Assembly: GCA_018340375.1 (NCBI GenBank)
Contig: JAFFJZ010000013.1
Coordinates: forward strand, 1,364,001-1,428,000
Origin: Gonatopus flavifemur
Lineage: Eukaryota; Arthropoda; Insecta; Hymenoptera; Dryinidae
Reading direction: 5' to 3'
DNA length: 64,000 nucleotides
Made by a program: the position numbers and the translations under genes. The notes beneath the pieces are model-generated. The model was not told the DNA's origin. It was given only the letters and a program-made list of their open reading frames with translations, and did not search any database. Positions 10,297-20,674 of this stretch are shown piece by piece (position 1 is the first letter of the stretch; the number at the start of each line of letters is the position of its first letter).

Positions 10297-11248
10297 TTAC
10301 CCTGTGTTTTGAGCTGAAGCAATCGATACACCGTTTACATATTTCAATGAACTCGTATCGCTGTACAAGAGATTGGTTCGAAAATGCTTGACATTGGTAT
10401 AATGAATGATTGGTTTCACATATGGGACAAACGATATTGGCATTCCAACCGTGCTACCTAGCTGGGACTCCCAAGCTTTACGCGACGCACGATCAAGTTT
10501 TTGAGAAACTAAATACACGAGCATATCGTCTCATTCATCGGTTGGTCGTTTTGAATTCTTCAACGCTTGGATTGACGTGTTAGTTTCATCGCGTAATTCT
10601 CTGAGATCTTTGGCAGTCTCGGACGTGACTAGCGGCAAATTTAAAAGAATATTTGAGTGCGGGGAAATCAATCTACGCTCGTTTTCATATCGCGCTTCAA
10701 GGATGTCCCATGCGACATCAAAGTTCGTGGCTGTAATCTCTATGTGGTTCAGAGAATTAATTGCATCCCCACTTAAACACGATATTAAATACTGCATGCG
10801 GTCGACATCATCTAATTTCTCATCCTTGATAATCATGGATGTGAATCGATCGCGAAAACTTTCCCATTTCGAGAAAACGCCGGGAAACGATGACAAATTG
10901 ATACGCGGTAGATTCGATGGTCCGTTTTGTAGACTCGATGAACGATTGACATAGTTGACTCACATTAGATGATGTGGCTGGTGCTGGAACTTCCTTCTGG
11001 ATGATTTCCACCATTCAATCTGCGGCTTCTTGATAATTACTTTCACAAGTAAGAAACTCGTCGTCCGTGGAATGAGGTTCGGTGGTTTTAAGGTCTCCGC
11101 TCGCTTTTACATGGATCCGACCATCTAAATCCTGACACTTGGAAAAAAGGTTTCCCAGTGTGGACAGTCGACTTTTTGTGACCGCATAGGTCATTTTTGC
11201 TCCTCCCATTTTCTTGAAGTTGAGTAGGGTTCGTTCGACCGCGGTCAT
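10297..11248 (-). pseudogene. BEL/Pao gag remnant
   Basis: The gag start is probably near 11,248 (minus). The first part (LSTLGNLFSKCQDLDGRI, DDEFLTCESNYQEA) ends at an in-frame stop at 11,015 and resumes in the same frame. After a frameshift the DUF1759-like core appears: KWESFRDRFTSMI, VDRMQYLISCLSGDAINSL and FDVAWDILEARYENERRLI. A further piece (MLVYLVSQKLDRASRKAWE) follows below 10,524. The layout equals the gag of the better-preserved BEL copy at 42-44 kb. Multiple stops and frameshifts make it a pseudogene. Confidence 0.8.
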
Positions 11249-11739
11249 CTATCGCCGTTGTTGAGCGATGAACACATCAATAGAGCTAGGTGAGGATTGT
11301 TCACCGTCGCTTTCATTAACAGACGGCATGGTTACGCTTTATTTAACGTAATGAGGGAATTCAACAGTTCCGTTGAGTCGACGAACCTCGTATTGACACC
11401 GTCACGAAGAGAGAGGGGATGGAGGAATCAGCGACATCTGATTCGTACTGATAATGACGATAGTAACGATGTGGGTGCAATACTAGAAAATGAGAGAAAT
11501 CGACTGAACGATTTACTTATTTTCGTTTGTCAAATGACAAAGAAAACGTGATTTCATGAAAAATAATGTTGTATTGAATTTTGAGGGTGAATATGGAATA
11601 AGTTACACACGAATTAAGTATTCAATGTGCAAAGAGATCGAGTATAATTTTTCTCATACTCTCGATAGTACAAAAGGCGGTGAACAACTATACTGTTCGA
11701 CAGTTATTCACATCGGACGTCACGTTCGTAGATACGGTA

Positions 11740-11975
11740 GAGCGGGGACGAGCGAAGGTGCTCGTTGACGAGATGAAGTTCGGGGAAGAGAGATTGATCT
11801 CGTAGATCGAGCGGGGTACGGAGATGAGAGATGCAGCTCGTAGACAAAGTGACGAATGGAGACGAGGGAACCAGCTCGTTGATGAAGTGGAGAACGGAGA
11901 CGAGGGAACCAGCTCGTTGATGAAGTGGAGAACGGAGACGAGGGAACCAGCTCGTTGACAGAGTGGAGAACGGTG
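11740..11975. repeat. ~38-bp tandem repeat in the BEL copy 2 leader
   Basis: The unit gagaacggagacgagggaac plus cagctcgttgatgaagtg is repeated at 11,890 and 11,928 with a period of 38 bp. More diverged copies extend left to about 11,740. It lies between the primer-binding site and gag, a region where retrotransposon leaders often carry minisatellites. Confidence 0.8.
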
Positions 11976-12120
11976 TGAGGCGGGAATCGATGATGCCACC
12001 TCCTTGTACTTGACGATGACTGAACGATATGAACGTTTTCACAGCACTTTTAATTCCAGGTTTACTTTCTTTCTCAATCACCTTTTCAGTGTTTTTAGGC
12101 AACGGGCAAAACTCGAGCCG

Positions 12121-12139
12121 AATCCGGCTCGAAGAACCA
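12121..12139 (-). other. Primer-binding site, tRNA-Tyr type (BEL copy 2)
   Basis: The plus strand reads AATCCGGCTCGAAGAACCA. On the minus strand this is complementary to the 3' end (with CCA) of insect tRNA-Tyr, with one mismatch. It starts three bases from the proposed 5' LTR end at 12,142. BEL copy 1 has the perfect version at 49,701-49,719. Confidence 0.75.
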
Positions 12140-12141
12140 GA

Positions 12142-12576
12142 TGATAGGAGCGGGAGATAGGATTCTGACTCGAATTTTTTGGTGAGGAATGAGGGGACGA
12201 AAAGAGAAAGCAATGGAGTATGGTGAACTATGAGAGTTTATTCAAACACACTGATATTGAATTCGAGGCGGACGTTCGGAACGTTATCATTAAAATCTCG
12301 CATTACACACGCGAACGATTCAATGAACTTCATAGTTTGTACGACCGATATACTTGAGAAAACTCGAAACCCAAGCGGAAAATCAGTGACGATGGCGAAG
12401 ATCTACGGGGTGATCTATCTCGTATGATTACAGTTCGATAACTGATAGTGAAGTTGAGGTCGTGGCAACGACAGGGGTAGCGCATGGTAACGACGCGGAA
12501 CATCGGTATGAGCGGGAAAAATCGCGCGCGGCGGTTGTGAGACTACAATTCGGAACAGAGTATAACAAAGATTTCA
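12142..12576 (-). repeat. Probable 5' LTR of BEL copy 2
   Basis: The segment begins TGATAGGAG next to the primer-binding site and may end at the CA of aagatttca at 12,576, giving TG...CA ends and 435 bp. There is no second LTR in the window to confirm the outer boundary. A palindrome begins on the very next base. The inner boundary is well supported and the outer one is a guess. Confidence 0.5.
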
Positions 12577-12720
12577 TAGGTCCTGAAATACATGTCGATG
12601 TGAAACACTTGACGTAACCAATGAAAATTTCATGATCCAAGTTCCTGTTTGATAATGAAAGCTGAAAACTCTTCATGGGCCACGTCAAGTGTTTCACATC
12701 GACATGAATTTCAGGACCTA
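12577..12720. repeat. Short palindromic element (39-bp arms)
   Basis: The left arm TAGGTCCTGAAATACATG plus tcgatgtgaaacacttgacgt (12,577-12,615) is complementary to 12,682-12,720 with one mismatch. The spacer is ~66 bp. The inner words (cgatgtgaaacacttg) resemble the innermost arms of the large foldback at 14,830-14,980 (cgatacaaaacacttg), so this may be a reduced relative of that family. Confidence 0.75.
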
Positions 12721-13081
12721 TATAATTTTTGTTCTACTCCACTTCATTTTTTTGGAATATTTTTTTATTGCTATGATTGTCATTAAAGTCCACATGAATA
12801 TTCAGTTTTTATTATTCGTTTCAGGGTGACCGCAGTCTGAGAGTTTGAACGAAACTGATCAACTACAGACTCAGGTTGAATAGAATGACCAATGAGATGC
12901 ACAGAATTTCCAGACTGTTGAATTCCTGTGTTTTCGATTAGAGGCATTTCCAGAGAAAGAAGTGAAATCCCAATGAAAAAAACTCCGAAGAAGTGAAAAA
13001 ATAACGCCAAGTACATGGAAATTCCTCCACAACTTACAAAAAAAAACAAAATCTAAAAATACATTCTAAAGGAAAATTGTA

Positions 13082-14367
13082 TTAGGTGTACAAATAAGTT
13101 TCCGCGGTTTGTCAAAAGATAGCCCCCCCAGAAGGTTATGGAGAAATTGTCAGATGTAAAACGTAATATCCCAAGTTTAGTCATCTGGCAACACCATAAC
13201 CTTAAAGTACTAGTGATTCCGTATCAGCATCACGTAATTTTTTTCGTGCAAAAATGTCAAGTTTTATTCCGAATAAGCATCATTTGCGGGAACTTTTGAT
13301 TTACTTCTTTAATGTGAAAAAATCTGCAGCTGAGGCGCATCGATTGCTTCTAGAAGCATATGGTGAAGCTGCTTTAAGTGAGAGAAGTTGTCAGGAATGG
13401 TTTCAAAAGTTTAAGAACGGTGAGTTTGACGTTAAAGACGAAGAACGCAGTGGAAGGCCGAAAGTGTACGAAGGCATGGAATTAGAAGTACTATTGGAGG
13501 AAGATTCGTCCCAAACGCAAAAAGAACTTGCACTTACTCTACAAGTGACTCAACAAGCAATTTCACATCGTTTACAATCGTTAGGAATGATTCAAAAACA
13601 AGGAAATTGGGTTCCATATGAACTAAAGCCGAGAGACGTTGAACGCCGATTATGCATGAGTGAAATGCTGCTTGCCAGGAATAAAAAAAAGAGTTTTTTG
13701 CATCGTATAGTCACTGGTGACGAAAAATGGATTCACTACGATAATCCAAAGAAGAGAAAGTCATGGGTTAAGCCCGGCGAACCATCAACATCGACAGCTA
13801 AGCCGAATATTCATGGAAAAAAACTCATGCTGTGTATTTGGTGGGATCAGCTTGGTGTCGTGTATTATGAATTGCTGAAACCAAGCGAAACCATTACTGG
13901 AGCTCTCTACCGAACACAATTGATGGGATTGAGTTGGGCACTTAGGGAAAAACGCGCCCATTACTACTCCAGACACGACAAAATTATTCTTTTACACGAT
14001 AATGCTCGTCCACATGTTGCGGCGCCGGTAAAAACATACTTGGAAACACTCAACTGGGAAGTTTTACCCCATCCGCCGTATTCACCAGACTTAGCCCCTT
14101 CTGATTATCACCTGTTCCGGTCGATGGCACATGGTCTGTCTGAGCAGCGCTTCACATCATATGAAGACACCAAAAATTGGGTAGATTTGTGGATAGCGTC
14201 AAAGGATGAAGAGTTTTTTCGACGGGGTATCCGAATGTTGCCAGAAAGATGGGGAAAAGTAGTGGCAAATGATGGAAAATACTTTGAATAAAACGTAATG
14301 TACTTTTCCTTTACAATAAATTCCTAATTTTTTATAAAAAACCGCGGAAACTTATTTGTACACCTAA
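13082..14367 (+). mobile_element. Mariner element, mauritiana-like, complete (1,286 bp)
   Basis: Perfect 29-bp terminal inverted repeats start TTAGGTGTACAAATAAG (13,082-13,110) and end CTTATTTGTACACCTAA (14,339-14,367). TA duplications flank the element at 13,080-13,081 and 14,368-14,369. Its 1,286 bp equals the known size of Mos1-type mariners. It encloses one intact transposase gene. It is inserted in the left arm of a foldback, and the uninterrupted right arm (around 15,475) shows the unoccupied sequence. Confidence 0.97.
13254..14291 (+). CDS. Mariner transposase, intact
   Basis: An uninterrupted 345-codon gene from an ATG at 13,254 to TAA at 14,291, the usual mariner length. The first ~110 residues hold two helix-turn-helix motifs for binding the terminal repeats (CQEWFQKFKNGEFDVKDEER, then TLQVTQQAISHRLQSLGM). 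The linker GNWVPYEL corresponds to the WVPHEL signature. The catalytic triad is complete: TGDEKWIHYDN, HDNARPH and SPDLAPSDYHLF, with 34 residues between the second and third Asp (D,D34D). The protein would cut and paste its element at TA sites in the nucleus. No stop or frameshift is present, in contrast to every other transposon gene in the window. Activity is inferred, not shown. Confidence 0.97.
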   Translation: MSSFIPNKHHLRELLIYFFNVKKSAAEAHRLLLEAYGEAALSERSCQEWFQKFKNGEFDVKDEERSGRPKVYEGMELEVLLEEDSSQTQKELALTLQVTQQAISHRLQSLGMIQKQGNWVPYELKPRDVERRLCMSEMLLARNKKKSFLHRIVTGDEKWIHYDNPKKRKSWVKPGEPSTSTAKPNIHGKKLMLCIWWDQLGVVYYELLKPSETITGALYRTQLMGLSWALREKRAHYYSRHDKIILLHDNARPHVAAPVKTYLETLNWEVLPHPPYSPDLAPSDYHLFRSMAHGLSEQRFTSYEDTKNWVDLWIASKDEEFFRRGIRMLPERWGKVVANDGKYFE

Positions 14368-15560
14368 TACTACATTCAAAATTTTGATGAAACACCACAG
14401 GATATATCTCATCTGAAAAAAAGATGTGAAATCAATATGAGCTGCCAAGTACATTTGGGTATTCAAATGGTATCACACTGAACGATGATTGTTGCCGTTA
14501 TATAGAACGAGGTGGCAACCGAGTAATTGCACATGTCAGCTTGTGGTGGTCATACAACAGTGGCTCTTTTGTATCCTAAACATTACTGTTACATAACAAT
14601 CACACATGTTATATCGATTCAATGCAATTGAAACATAACTTTGTGATGTAATAGCAGTGAGAGAGTTTTACTACAATGATATCACCTCAATGAGACTGTG
14701 TTTCGGGAGATGAAATCATTCCTGGTATATTGTCACTCCAGTTTGTTCAAAATGTATTGAAAGTGATTCATGATCATTGAAAAGCAATATTGTATCGAAT
14801 ATCCAAACCGAACGTGTTGGTTGTTCCTGATTTTCCAATTGATGCCGATACAAAACACTTGGTGCGGCCGATGACGTGAGTTTTGAGCCTTGATTGTATT
14901 CAAACGACTTTGTTGGAAGCATCCGAACAAGAAGTTATATACTAAAATCTTTATCGGCTGCGCCAAGTGTTCCATATCGACATTGATTGAGAAATCAGGA
15001 ACAACCAACACGTTTGGTTTGGATATCCGAAACAATATTGCTTTTTAGTGATCATGAATTACTTTGAATACATTTTGAACAAACTGAAGTGACAATATAC
15101 CAGGAATGGTTTACATCTCCCGGAACACAGTTTCATTGAGGTGATATCATTGTAGTCAAACTTTCTCACTGCTATTACATCACAAAGTTATGATTCAATT
15201 GCATTGAATTGATATAACATGTGTGATTGTTATGTAACAGTAATGTTTAGGGTACAAAAGAGCCACTGTTGTATGACCACCACAAGCTGGCATGTGCAAT
15301 TACTCCATTGCCACCTCGTTGTATCAACATCCTGTTCTATATAACGGCAACAATCATCGTTTAGTGTGATATCATTTGAATACCCAAATGCACTTGGCAG
15401 CTCATATTGATTTAACATCTTTTTTTCGGATGAGATATATCCTATTGTGTTTCATCAAAATTTTGAATGTAGTACAATTTTCCTTTAGAATGTATTTTTG
15501 GATTTTGTTTTTTTTTGTAAGTTGTGGAGGAATTTTCATGTACTTGGCGTCATTTTTTTA

Positions 15561-16110
15561 TCCGATTTACGAGATGTTAGTTATATGATATAAATTTCAG
15601 GCACATTGGAATTGGATGTGGGCCAAATCAACGAAATGAATGTTTGACAGTGTTTGGAGAGAGAGAGCGTGACGTATCTCTTTTTTCAACCAACTTTCCG
15701 TCGATTTGGTTTTTCGTTAATTTGGCCCCCATCCTTGGAATTGGGGGGAGTGAAGAAAAGCAAATCAGGTTCCTTTTTTCCTATTTGTATGTGTGTATGT
15801 AACAAATTTGCGAACGTGTATATCTTTTGTTCGTATCATTCGATCGTGATGAAATTTTCACCAGAGTCATGTGCAGTGTTGATAGTGGTTCCATATAAGT
15901 TTTAACCTAATCGTCACAGAAGAACGGGAGGGGTGAGGAGGAATTTTTCGAAGAATCGTGATTTTGCGGGAGCGTATATCTCCGCTTCCTATCATACGAT
16001 TGCAATTAAACCTATACCACGTTCTGATGATGATCCTATAGTGGCCCCATATGAGTTTCATTCTAATCGATACAAAACTGTGGAAAATTTTCTGTTTCGC
16101 GTTTCATATT
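15561..16110. repeat. R1 repeat, second locus (left part)
   Basis: It starts tatccgatttacgagatgtt and carries the same word order as the 2.2-4.7 kb copy (ggcacattggaattgg, tgtatgtgtgtatgtaaca, gtgatgaaattttcacca, cctatagtggccccatatg). It is interrupted twice: by the MITE at 15,614-15,734 and by the LINE at 16,111-19,472. It continues at 19,473. Confidence 0.75.
15614..15734. mobile_element. MITE, copy 2 (121 bp)
   Basis: Ends GGATGTGGGCCAAATCAACG and GGCCCCCATCC match copy 1 at 250-386, as do internal words tgtttgacagtgtttg and gtgacgtat. A perfect 8-bp duplication TTGGAATT flanks it (15,606-15,613 and 15,735-15,742). The R1 copy at 3,846-3,870 shows the same locus without the insertion (cacattgaaattgggggg), which confirms the boundaries. 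Confidence 0.95.
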
Positions 16111-19100
16111 CATCATCATGAAGTAATCAGTCTTACGACTGGTTTGATGAAACCCTCCACCCCTGTCTATTATCCGCCAAACGTTTAATTTCTACATATC
16201 TACTACATCCCTTGTCTTGTACGATTTGCTTCATATAACTTGCTCTAGGTCTACCTTTACCAGTTTTACCATTAATTTTCCCTTCCAATATTGTTTTCAA
16301 TAAACTCTCATGCCGTAATGTGTGTCCTATAAGATTGCTTCTCCTTTTCACGATGTGTTTCAAAAGATTTCTTTCTTCATTTATCTGCTCGAGTACTTCT
16401 TCATTTTTGACTTTGTCTATCCATTTTATTCTGAGCATCCTCCTATAACACCACATTTCAAAAGCTTCAAGTCTTCGTTGATCAGTTTTCCCCATTGTCC
16501 AAGTTTCGCAACCATATAATGCTGTGCTCCAAACGTAACTTTCCAAGAATTTCTTCCTTACTTCCAAGCTTATATTTTTTGAGCATAATAACTGTCTCTT
16601 CTGATAAAAAGCCTGTTTCCCTTGTGCTATTCTTGCTCTTATATCTCTTTCGCTTTTGCCGTTCTCTGTAATGATGCTTCCTAGATATTTGAATTCTTTC
16701 ACCTGTTCAATTGTCTCGGTATCTATTTTGATTCTCGTTCTTCTAGCTGTTTTCGCTGCTGTACCCATCATGAATTTTGTTTTGTCTTCATTTATATTCA
16801 TACAATAGTTTTCCAATAATATTGTTCTCATAGTGTTGAGAATATTTTCTAACTCAGTACTACTCGTGGCCAATATAGCTATGTCATCCGCGAATCTCAA
16901 CATACTTATATTTTCTCCCTGAATCTGTAATGTCGATTGGATTTCCTCCTTCACTTCGTTCATTGCTTCTTCTATAAATAAATGGAACATCAGTGGCGAT
17001 AATGAGCATCCTTGTCTCACCCCTCTTCTTATTTGTGCTTCCCCTTCCTGACCCTCTATGTCTATTATTGCACTTTGATTTTTATATAATTCGTATATTA
17101 TTCTTCTATCTTTATAATTTATTCCCACCTTCTTCAGGATCGCAAACATCTTCTCCCAGTCCACATAATCGAAAGCCTTTTGTATATCTACAAAACCTAT
17201 GTACACAGATTTCTTCAGCGCTATCCTTTTCTCTATTACTGCCCTGAGTGCTAAGATTGCTTCTCGCGTTCCCCTATTTTTTCTAAAACCAAACTGATCC
17301 TCTGCCAATCTACTCTCTATTTTATTTTCCATCCTCCTGTATATAATTTTGGTCAGGATTTTCGAAGCATGTGAAGTTAAACTGATCGTTCTGTAGTTCT
17401 CGCATTTGTCTGCCCCCTTGTTTTTTCGGGATAGCGACAATTTTATTCTTTTGGGAATCTTCTGGTACTTCTCCTTTCTCGTACATATCTCTAATCAATT
17501 CAAACAGTGCGTCGCGAGTTCCTTCACTGGAGGCTTTTATAAGGTCCGCACTTATGCCATCTATCCCTGGCGCTTTATTATTTTTCAATTCTTTCAAAGC
17601 CTTGTCGAATTCTGATCTCAATATCGAATCTCCCAATTCTTCCTCATCTACATCCTCCTCCTTCTCTAATAGTGCTATATCATCGTTTCCTCTATACAAG
17701 TCTTCCAAATGATTGATCCACTGTTCTATTTTCTCTTCCGTTTTTATCAATTGTCGTCCCAGAGAGTTTCTAATCTTATTGCTTCTAGATTTCATTTGTC
17801 CGAAAAATCTTTTAATAATCCTATATGCTTCATCTATTTTTCCTAAATGCAATCTTATTTCTATTTCCTGACATTTCTCTTCTAACCACTGTTCTTTCGC
17901 TTTCCTTGATTCTCTTATTATTTTATTTCTCAATGATTTGTATCGTTGATGGCCTTCTTGGCTATCATTATTCTTGTATTTTCTTCTTTCATTTATCAAT
18001 TCTGAAATTTCTCCCGTTATCCATGGGTTTTGAGCTTCTACTCCATCATTCTTCAAAATCTTATCCGCACATTCTCTTATATTCCCCTTCATCTTTGTCC
18101 ATCTCCTCTCTATCCCCAAGTCTTTCTCTTTTTGATCTCCCAATTTTTCATCCAACATTTTCTCGAATGCCTCATGTGTTTGTTTTTGCTTGAGGTTCTT
18201 CAAATTCCATCTTTTCTGCATTTTCCTTTTCTTCTTCAGAGATTTGAATTTCAGAGAACATTTCATCATCAACATATTATGATCACTATCTATATCTGCA
18301 CCGGGATAAGTTTTACAGTTTTTCACTTGGTTTCTAAATCTTTGTTTCACTAATATGTAATCAATTTGGTATCTTGCTGTATCTCCTGGCATTTTCCGAA
18401 TGTAGATTCTTCTTGGATGATTTTCGAATAAAGTGTTCGTGATAACCATCTTATGATTTTCACAAAATTCGACTAAACGTTGTCCTCTATCGTTCCTCCT
18501 CCCTAACGCGAAATCTCCTATAATGTTGTCCTCTTTTCCTTGTCCTACTACCGCATTCCAATCCCCCATCACTATCAAATTCTCTTCTCCCTTCACATAT
18601 TCTATCACTTCTTCTATCTCTTCGTACGTTTTTTCAATATCTTCCTCCGAATATGCAGATGTGGGCATGTATACTTGGACTATGACTGTGTCTACCGGTT
18701 TTGTTCTGATTCTAACCATCATCACACGTTCATTATGTTGCAAATAATTTTCTATTCTATTTCCCACTCTTTTATGCATTACAATTCCTACACCTGCTTG
18801 ACCGTTCTTTGATCCTGTATGAATTATTCTATAATCCCCACTCCAGAAATCGCCCTCTTGTGGCTATCTCATTTCGCTAATCCCCATTACGTCTATATTC
18901 AACCTATTCATTTCCAATTCCAAATTTTCTAATTTTCCCGCTTGCTTCAGTGATCTCACATTCCACGCTCCGACTCGAAGAATGTTGTTTCTTTTCCCTA
19001 TCCTATTCTTCGGTTTTCGTTCCTTGCTGATGAAGCTTCCTCGAGCAGCCTCCACCCGGAGATCCGAACGGGAGACTAGTTTACCTCCGGAATATTTTAC

Positions 19101-19472
19101 TCGAGAGAGCGCCATCATGTATTTATTAATTTGTTCGTTTGTTTTCGTTACATAATATTCCAGGTTAGGAAAAAGGTTTCATTTCCTCGGGAAGTATTGA
19201 AACATGTCAAGGAAGGTAGTTTCCCCTTGCTTTCCTCCCGTTTGATTTTGCCGATGTTTCTGGCATTAGGATGATTTCGTTTCTCTCAGTTTGTATTCTT
19301 TCCCTCGAGTAGTTCATTCCACTCAAAAAAAAAAGATCCAACTCCGAGATACTTATCCTCCCCACCACGTAAAGGAAGCAGATACTACCAGGGATGGATA
19401 AAAAGGATATCAAGGACAGGTATCATGAATATCCCCCTGGAAGACCCGCAATCATCCACGGGGAGGGCGATC
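16111..19472 (-). mobile_element. RTE-like LINE, near full-length copy (~3.4 kb)
   Basis: The minus-strand element has its 3' end at 16,111 with a CATCATCATG trinucleotide tail, the same as copy 1, and its 5' end near 19,472. A likely duplication CATATT flanks it (16,105-16,110 and 19,473-19,478). R1 sequence stops at 16,110 and resumes at 19,473, so the LINE interrupts one R1 copy. About 350 bp of 5' leader lies before the coding region. Confidence 0.88.
16133..19118 (-). pseudogene. RTE-like endonuclease-reverse transcriptase
   Basis: One long polyprotein reads from 19,118 to 16,133. The N-terminal apurinic-like endonuclease shows NILRVGAWNVRSLKQAGKL, VMGDWNAVVGQ and the ADIDSDHNMLMM catalytic block. 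The RT follows with GFRKNRGTREAILALR, GFVDIQKAFDYVDW, GVRQGCSLSPLMF and LRFADDIAILA (catalytic DD intact). The C-terminal region has WSTALYGCETWTMG and FEMWCYRRMLRIKW. Only two lesions are seen. A TAG at about 18,864 falls where the related proteins have Trp (GISEMR-stop-PQ). A 1-base frameshift lies in the C/A homopolymers near 17,410 (KKQGADKC block). The protein nicks target DNA and primes reverse transcription there. Confidence 0.92.
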
Positions 19473-19842
19473 CATATTATTTGACAATATTTCGAAAGCA
19501 TGCCTTCCCCATGTCGGTATCATCCAAATGCCATGGAACTTGTAGTATAATCAGTTTATGGAGGGTTTGTTGTATGGTGTGGATTTCAAACAAATCGGAA
19601 TTGAAGGAAGAAAATGGTAAGCACTGAGCTACGAAACAAAATTTGGAAATTTCGTAAACATCGTCAACATGCGGATAACTTCCGTTTCTATCACCCAATC
19701 GTCGTGGAATTCCCACCACAGCTCCATGCAGTGTTGATCGCAGTTCTATATAAATTTCAACCTGATTCTCCAAGAAAAACGGGAGAGAGAAAGAAAACAT
19801 GTATTTATTTCCAACACAAACGAGGAAGCCATGTGCCAATTA
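19473..19842. repeat. R1 repeat, second locus (right part)
   Basis: Continuation of the R1 copy broken by the LINE, with gcatgccttccccatgtc, then a new unit from about 19,573 (gatttcaaacaaatcggaat, ccagctccatgcagtgttga, aagaaaaacgggag). It ends with ccaacacaaacgaggaagcc and atgtgccaatt. These words also follow R1 at 5,360-5,390 (ccaatacaaacgaggaagcc), so that segment is probably part of the repeat and not of gag. Confidence 0.65.
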
Positions 19843-20060
19843 GCAGAGTTTTCTTCTCTTATGCTATCGATCTGGAGAAAAATTGGACATACTCCATTCC
19901 GACGTGAAATTTCATGCTCTTTCAGAATCTGAATCCGGAATCGCGATTCCATCCCAAGGAGAGAAATATGGCCTATTTGAACATGAAAAACGTGAAAATT
20001 TGCGAAAAATTTTGTGTTCTGAATTTTTTCTCGCAATGATAACACAAAGATATAATCTTT
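19843..20060. repeat. R2 dispersed repeat, copy 1
   Basis: This ~220-bp stretch (tttcatgctctttcagaatc, acatgaaaaacgtgaaaatt, aatgataacacaaagata) is matched in reverse complement at 33,050-33,260. No protein-coding signal is present. Confidence 0.7.
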
Positions 20061-20516
20061 GAACAATGAACAGCGATGATCATGACAGTTTGAGACCACT
20101 GGATATTTTCCATATGGATAATACATCACTGCTCTGTTGTGAAATGCCGGCGAGAATGTGAAAATTTCATGAAAATCTTAACTTCTCGTTTTCTCAAGAT
20201 CTGTAAACTTGAGAAGGAAATTATTCGGAACAAAATGTCTCAGAATTGGTCAAGGAAACCTCTCAAACTTTTTTCGAACTCCAGACACAATTTTGATTTT
20301 CTGAAAATTTCCAATATCCCAGAAATATTCAAGAATTTTTAGAAAAATTCCAGTGGTCCTTCACTGATTCTGAGACATGTTTGTTCCTAGAAATTTCTCC
20401 TTTGAGTCTGGAGGTTCCGAAAAAAAAATGTCTCGTTCAATTTTGTAGAAAGAACAAAAAACCCTCCCTTTTTAGATATACAAGTATGTACACCTACGGA
20501 CATGCGTTTTTATTCG

Positions 20517-20518
<2 letters not shown>

Positions 20519-20558
<40 letters not shown>

Positions 20559-20577
20559 TTCTCTCTCTCTCTATCCT
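20519..20577. repeat. (TC)n microsatellite
   Basis: A nearly pure CT/TC run with a few interruptions (ctctctttctctctctctc and similar), in the left arm of the foldback. Instability of this tract could explain why the arms differ in length. Confidence 0.95.
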
Positions 20578-20674
20578 CCACTCCCTCTATGCATGTATAT
20601 GTGATCGTGTGCAGATACTTTGTTTTCCCCACTCTCAGCGTCATCTAGAGACAACGTCGCGAACGTGGTGAAAA

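Larger units (their letters stand above)
7441..12576 (-). mobile_element. BEL/Pao retrotransposon copy 2, 3'-truncated
   Basis: Reading right to left there is a probable 5' LTR (12,142-12,576), a primer-binding site (12,121-12,139), a leader with tandem repeats, gag, an eroded protease area, RT and RNase H, and the HPIVLKSHPLL...HAG block just before integrase. Homology stops at about 7,441; integrase and the 3' LTR are missing. The DUF1759-like gag, the order of domains and the HPI-HAG block identify BEL/Pao. Many frameshifts and stops make it inactive. Confidence 0.85.
12996..15560. mobile_element. Foldback (long inverted repeat) element, split by a mariner
   Basis: Two arms of about 600 bp are reverse complements. 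The left arm runs 12,996-13,079 and, after the mariner, 14,370 to about 14,870. The right arm runs from about 14,960 to 15,560. Matching landmarks are aacgccaagtacatgg / catgtacttggcgtc, and ctcatctgaaaaaaagatg / catctttttttcggatgag. Further pairs are the ttacataacaatcacacatg pairs and, near the centre, aaaacacttggtgcggc / gctgcgccaagtgttcc. No coding potential is visible. Another fragment of the family is at 21,632-21,790. It ends against R1 sequence at about 15,561. Confidence 0.85.
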
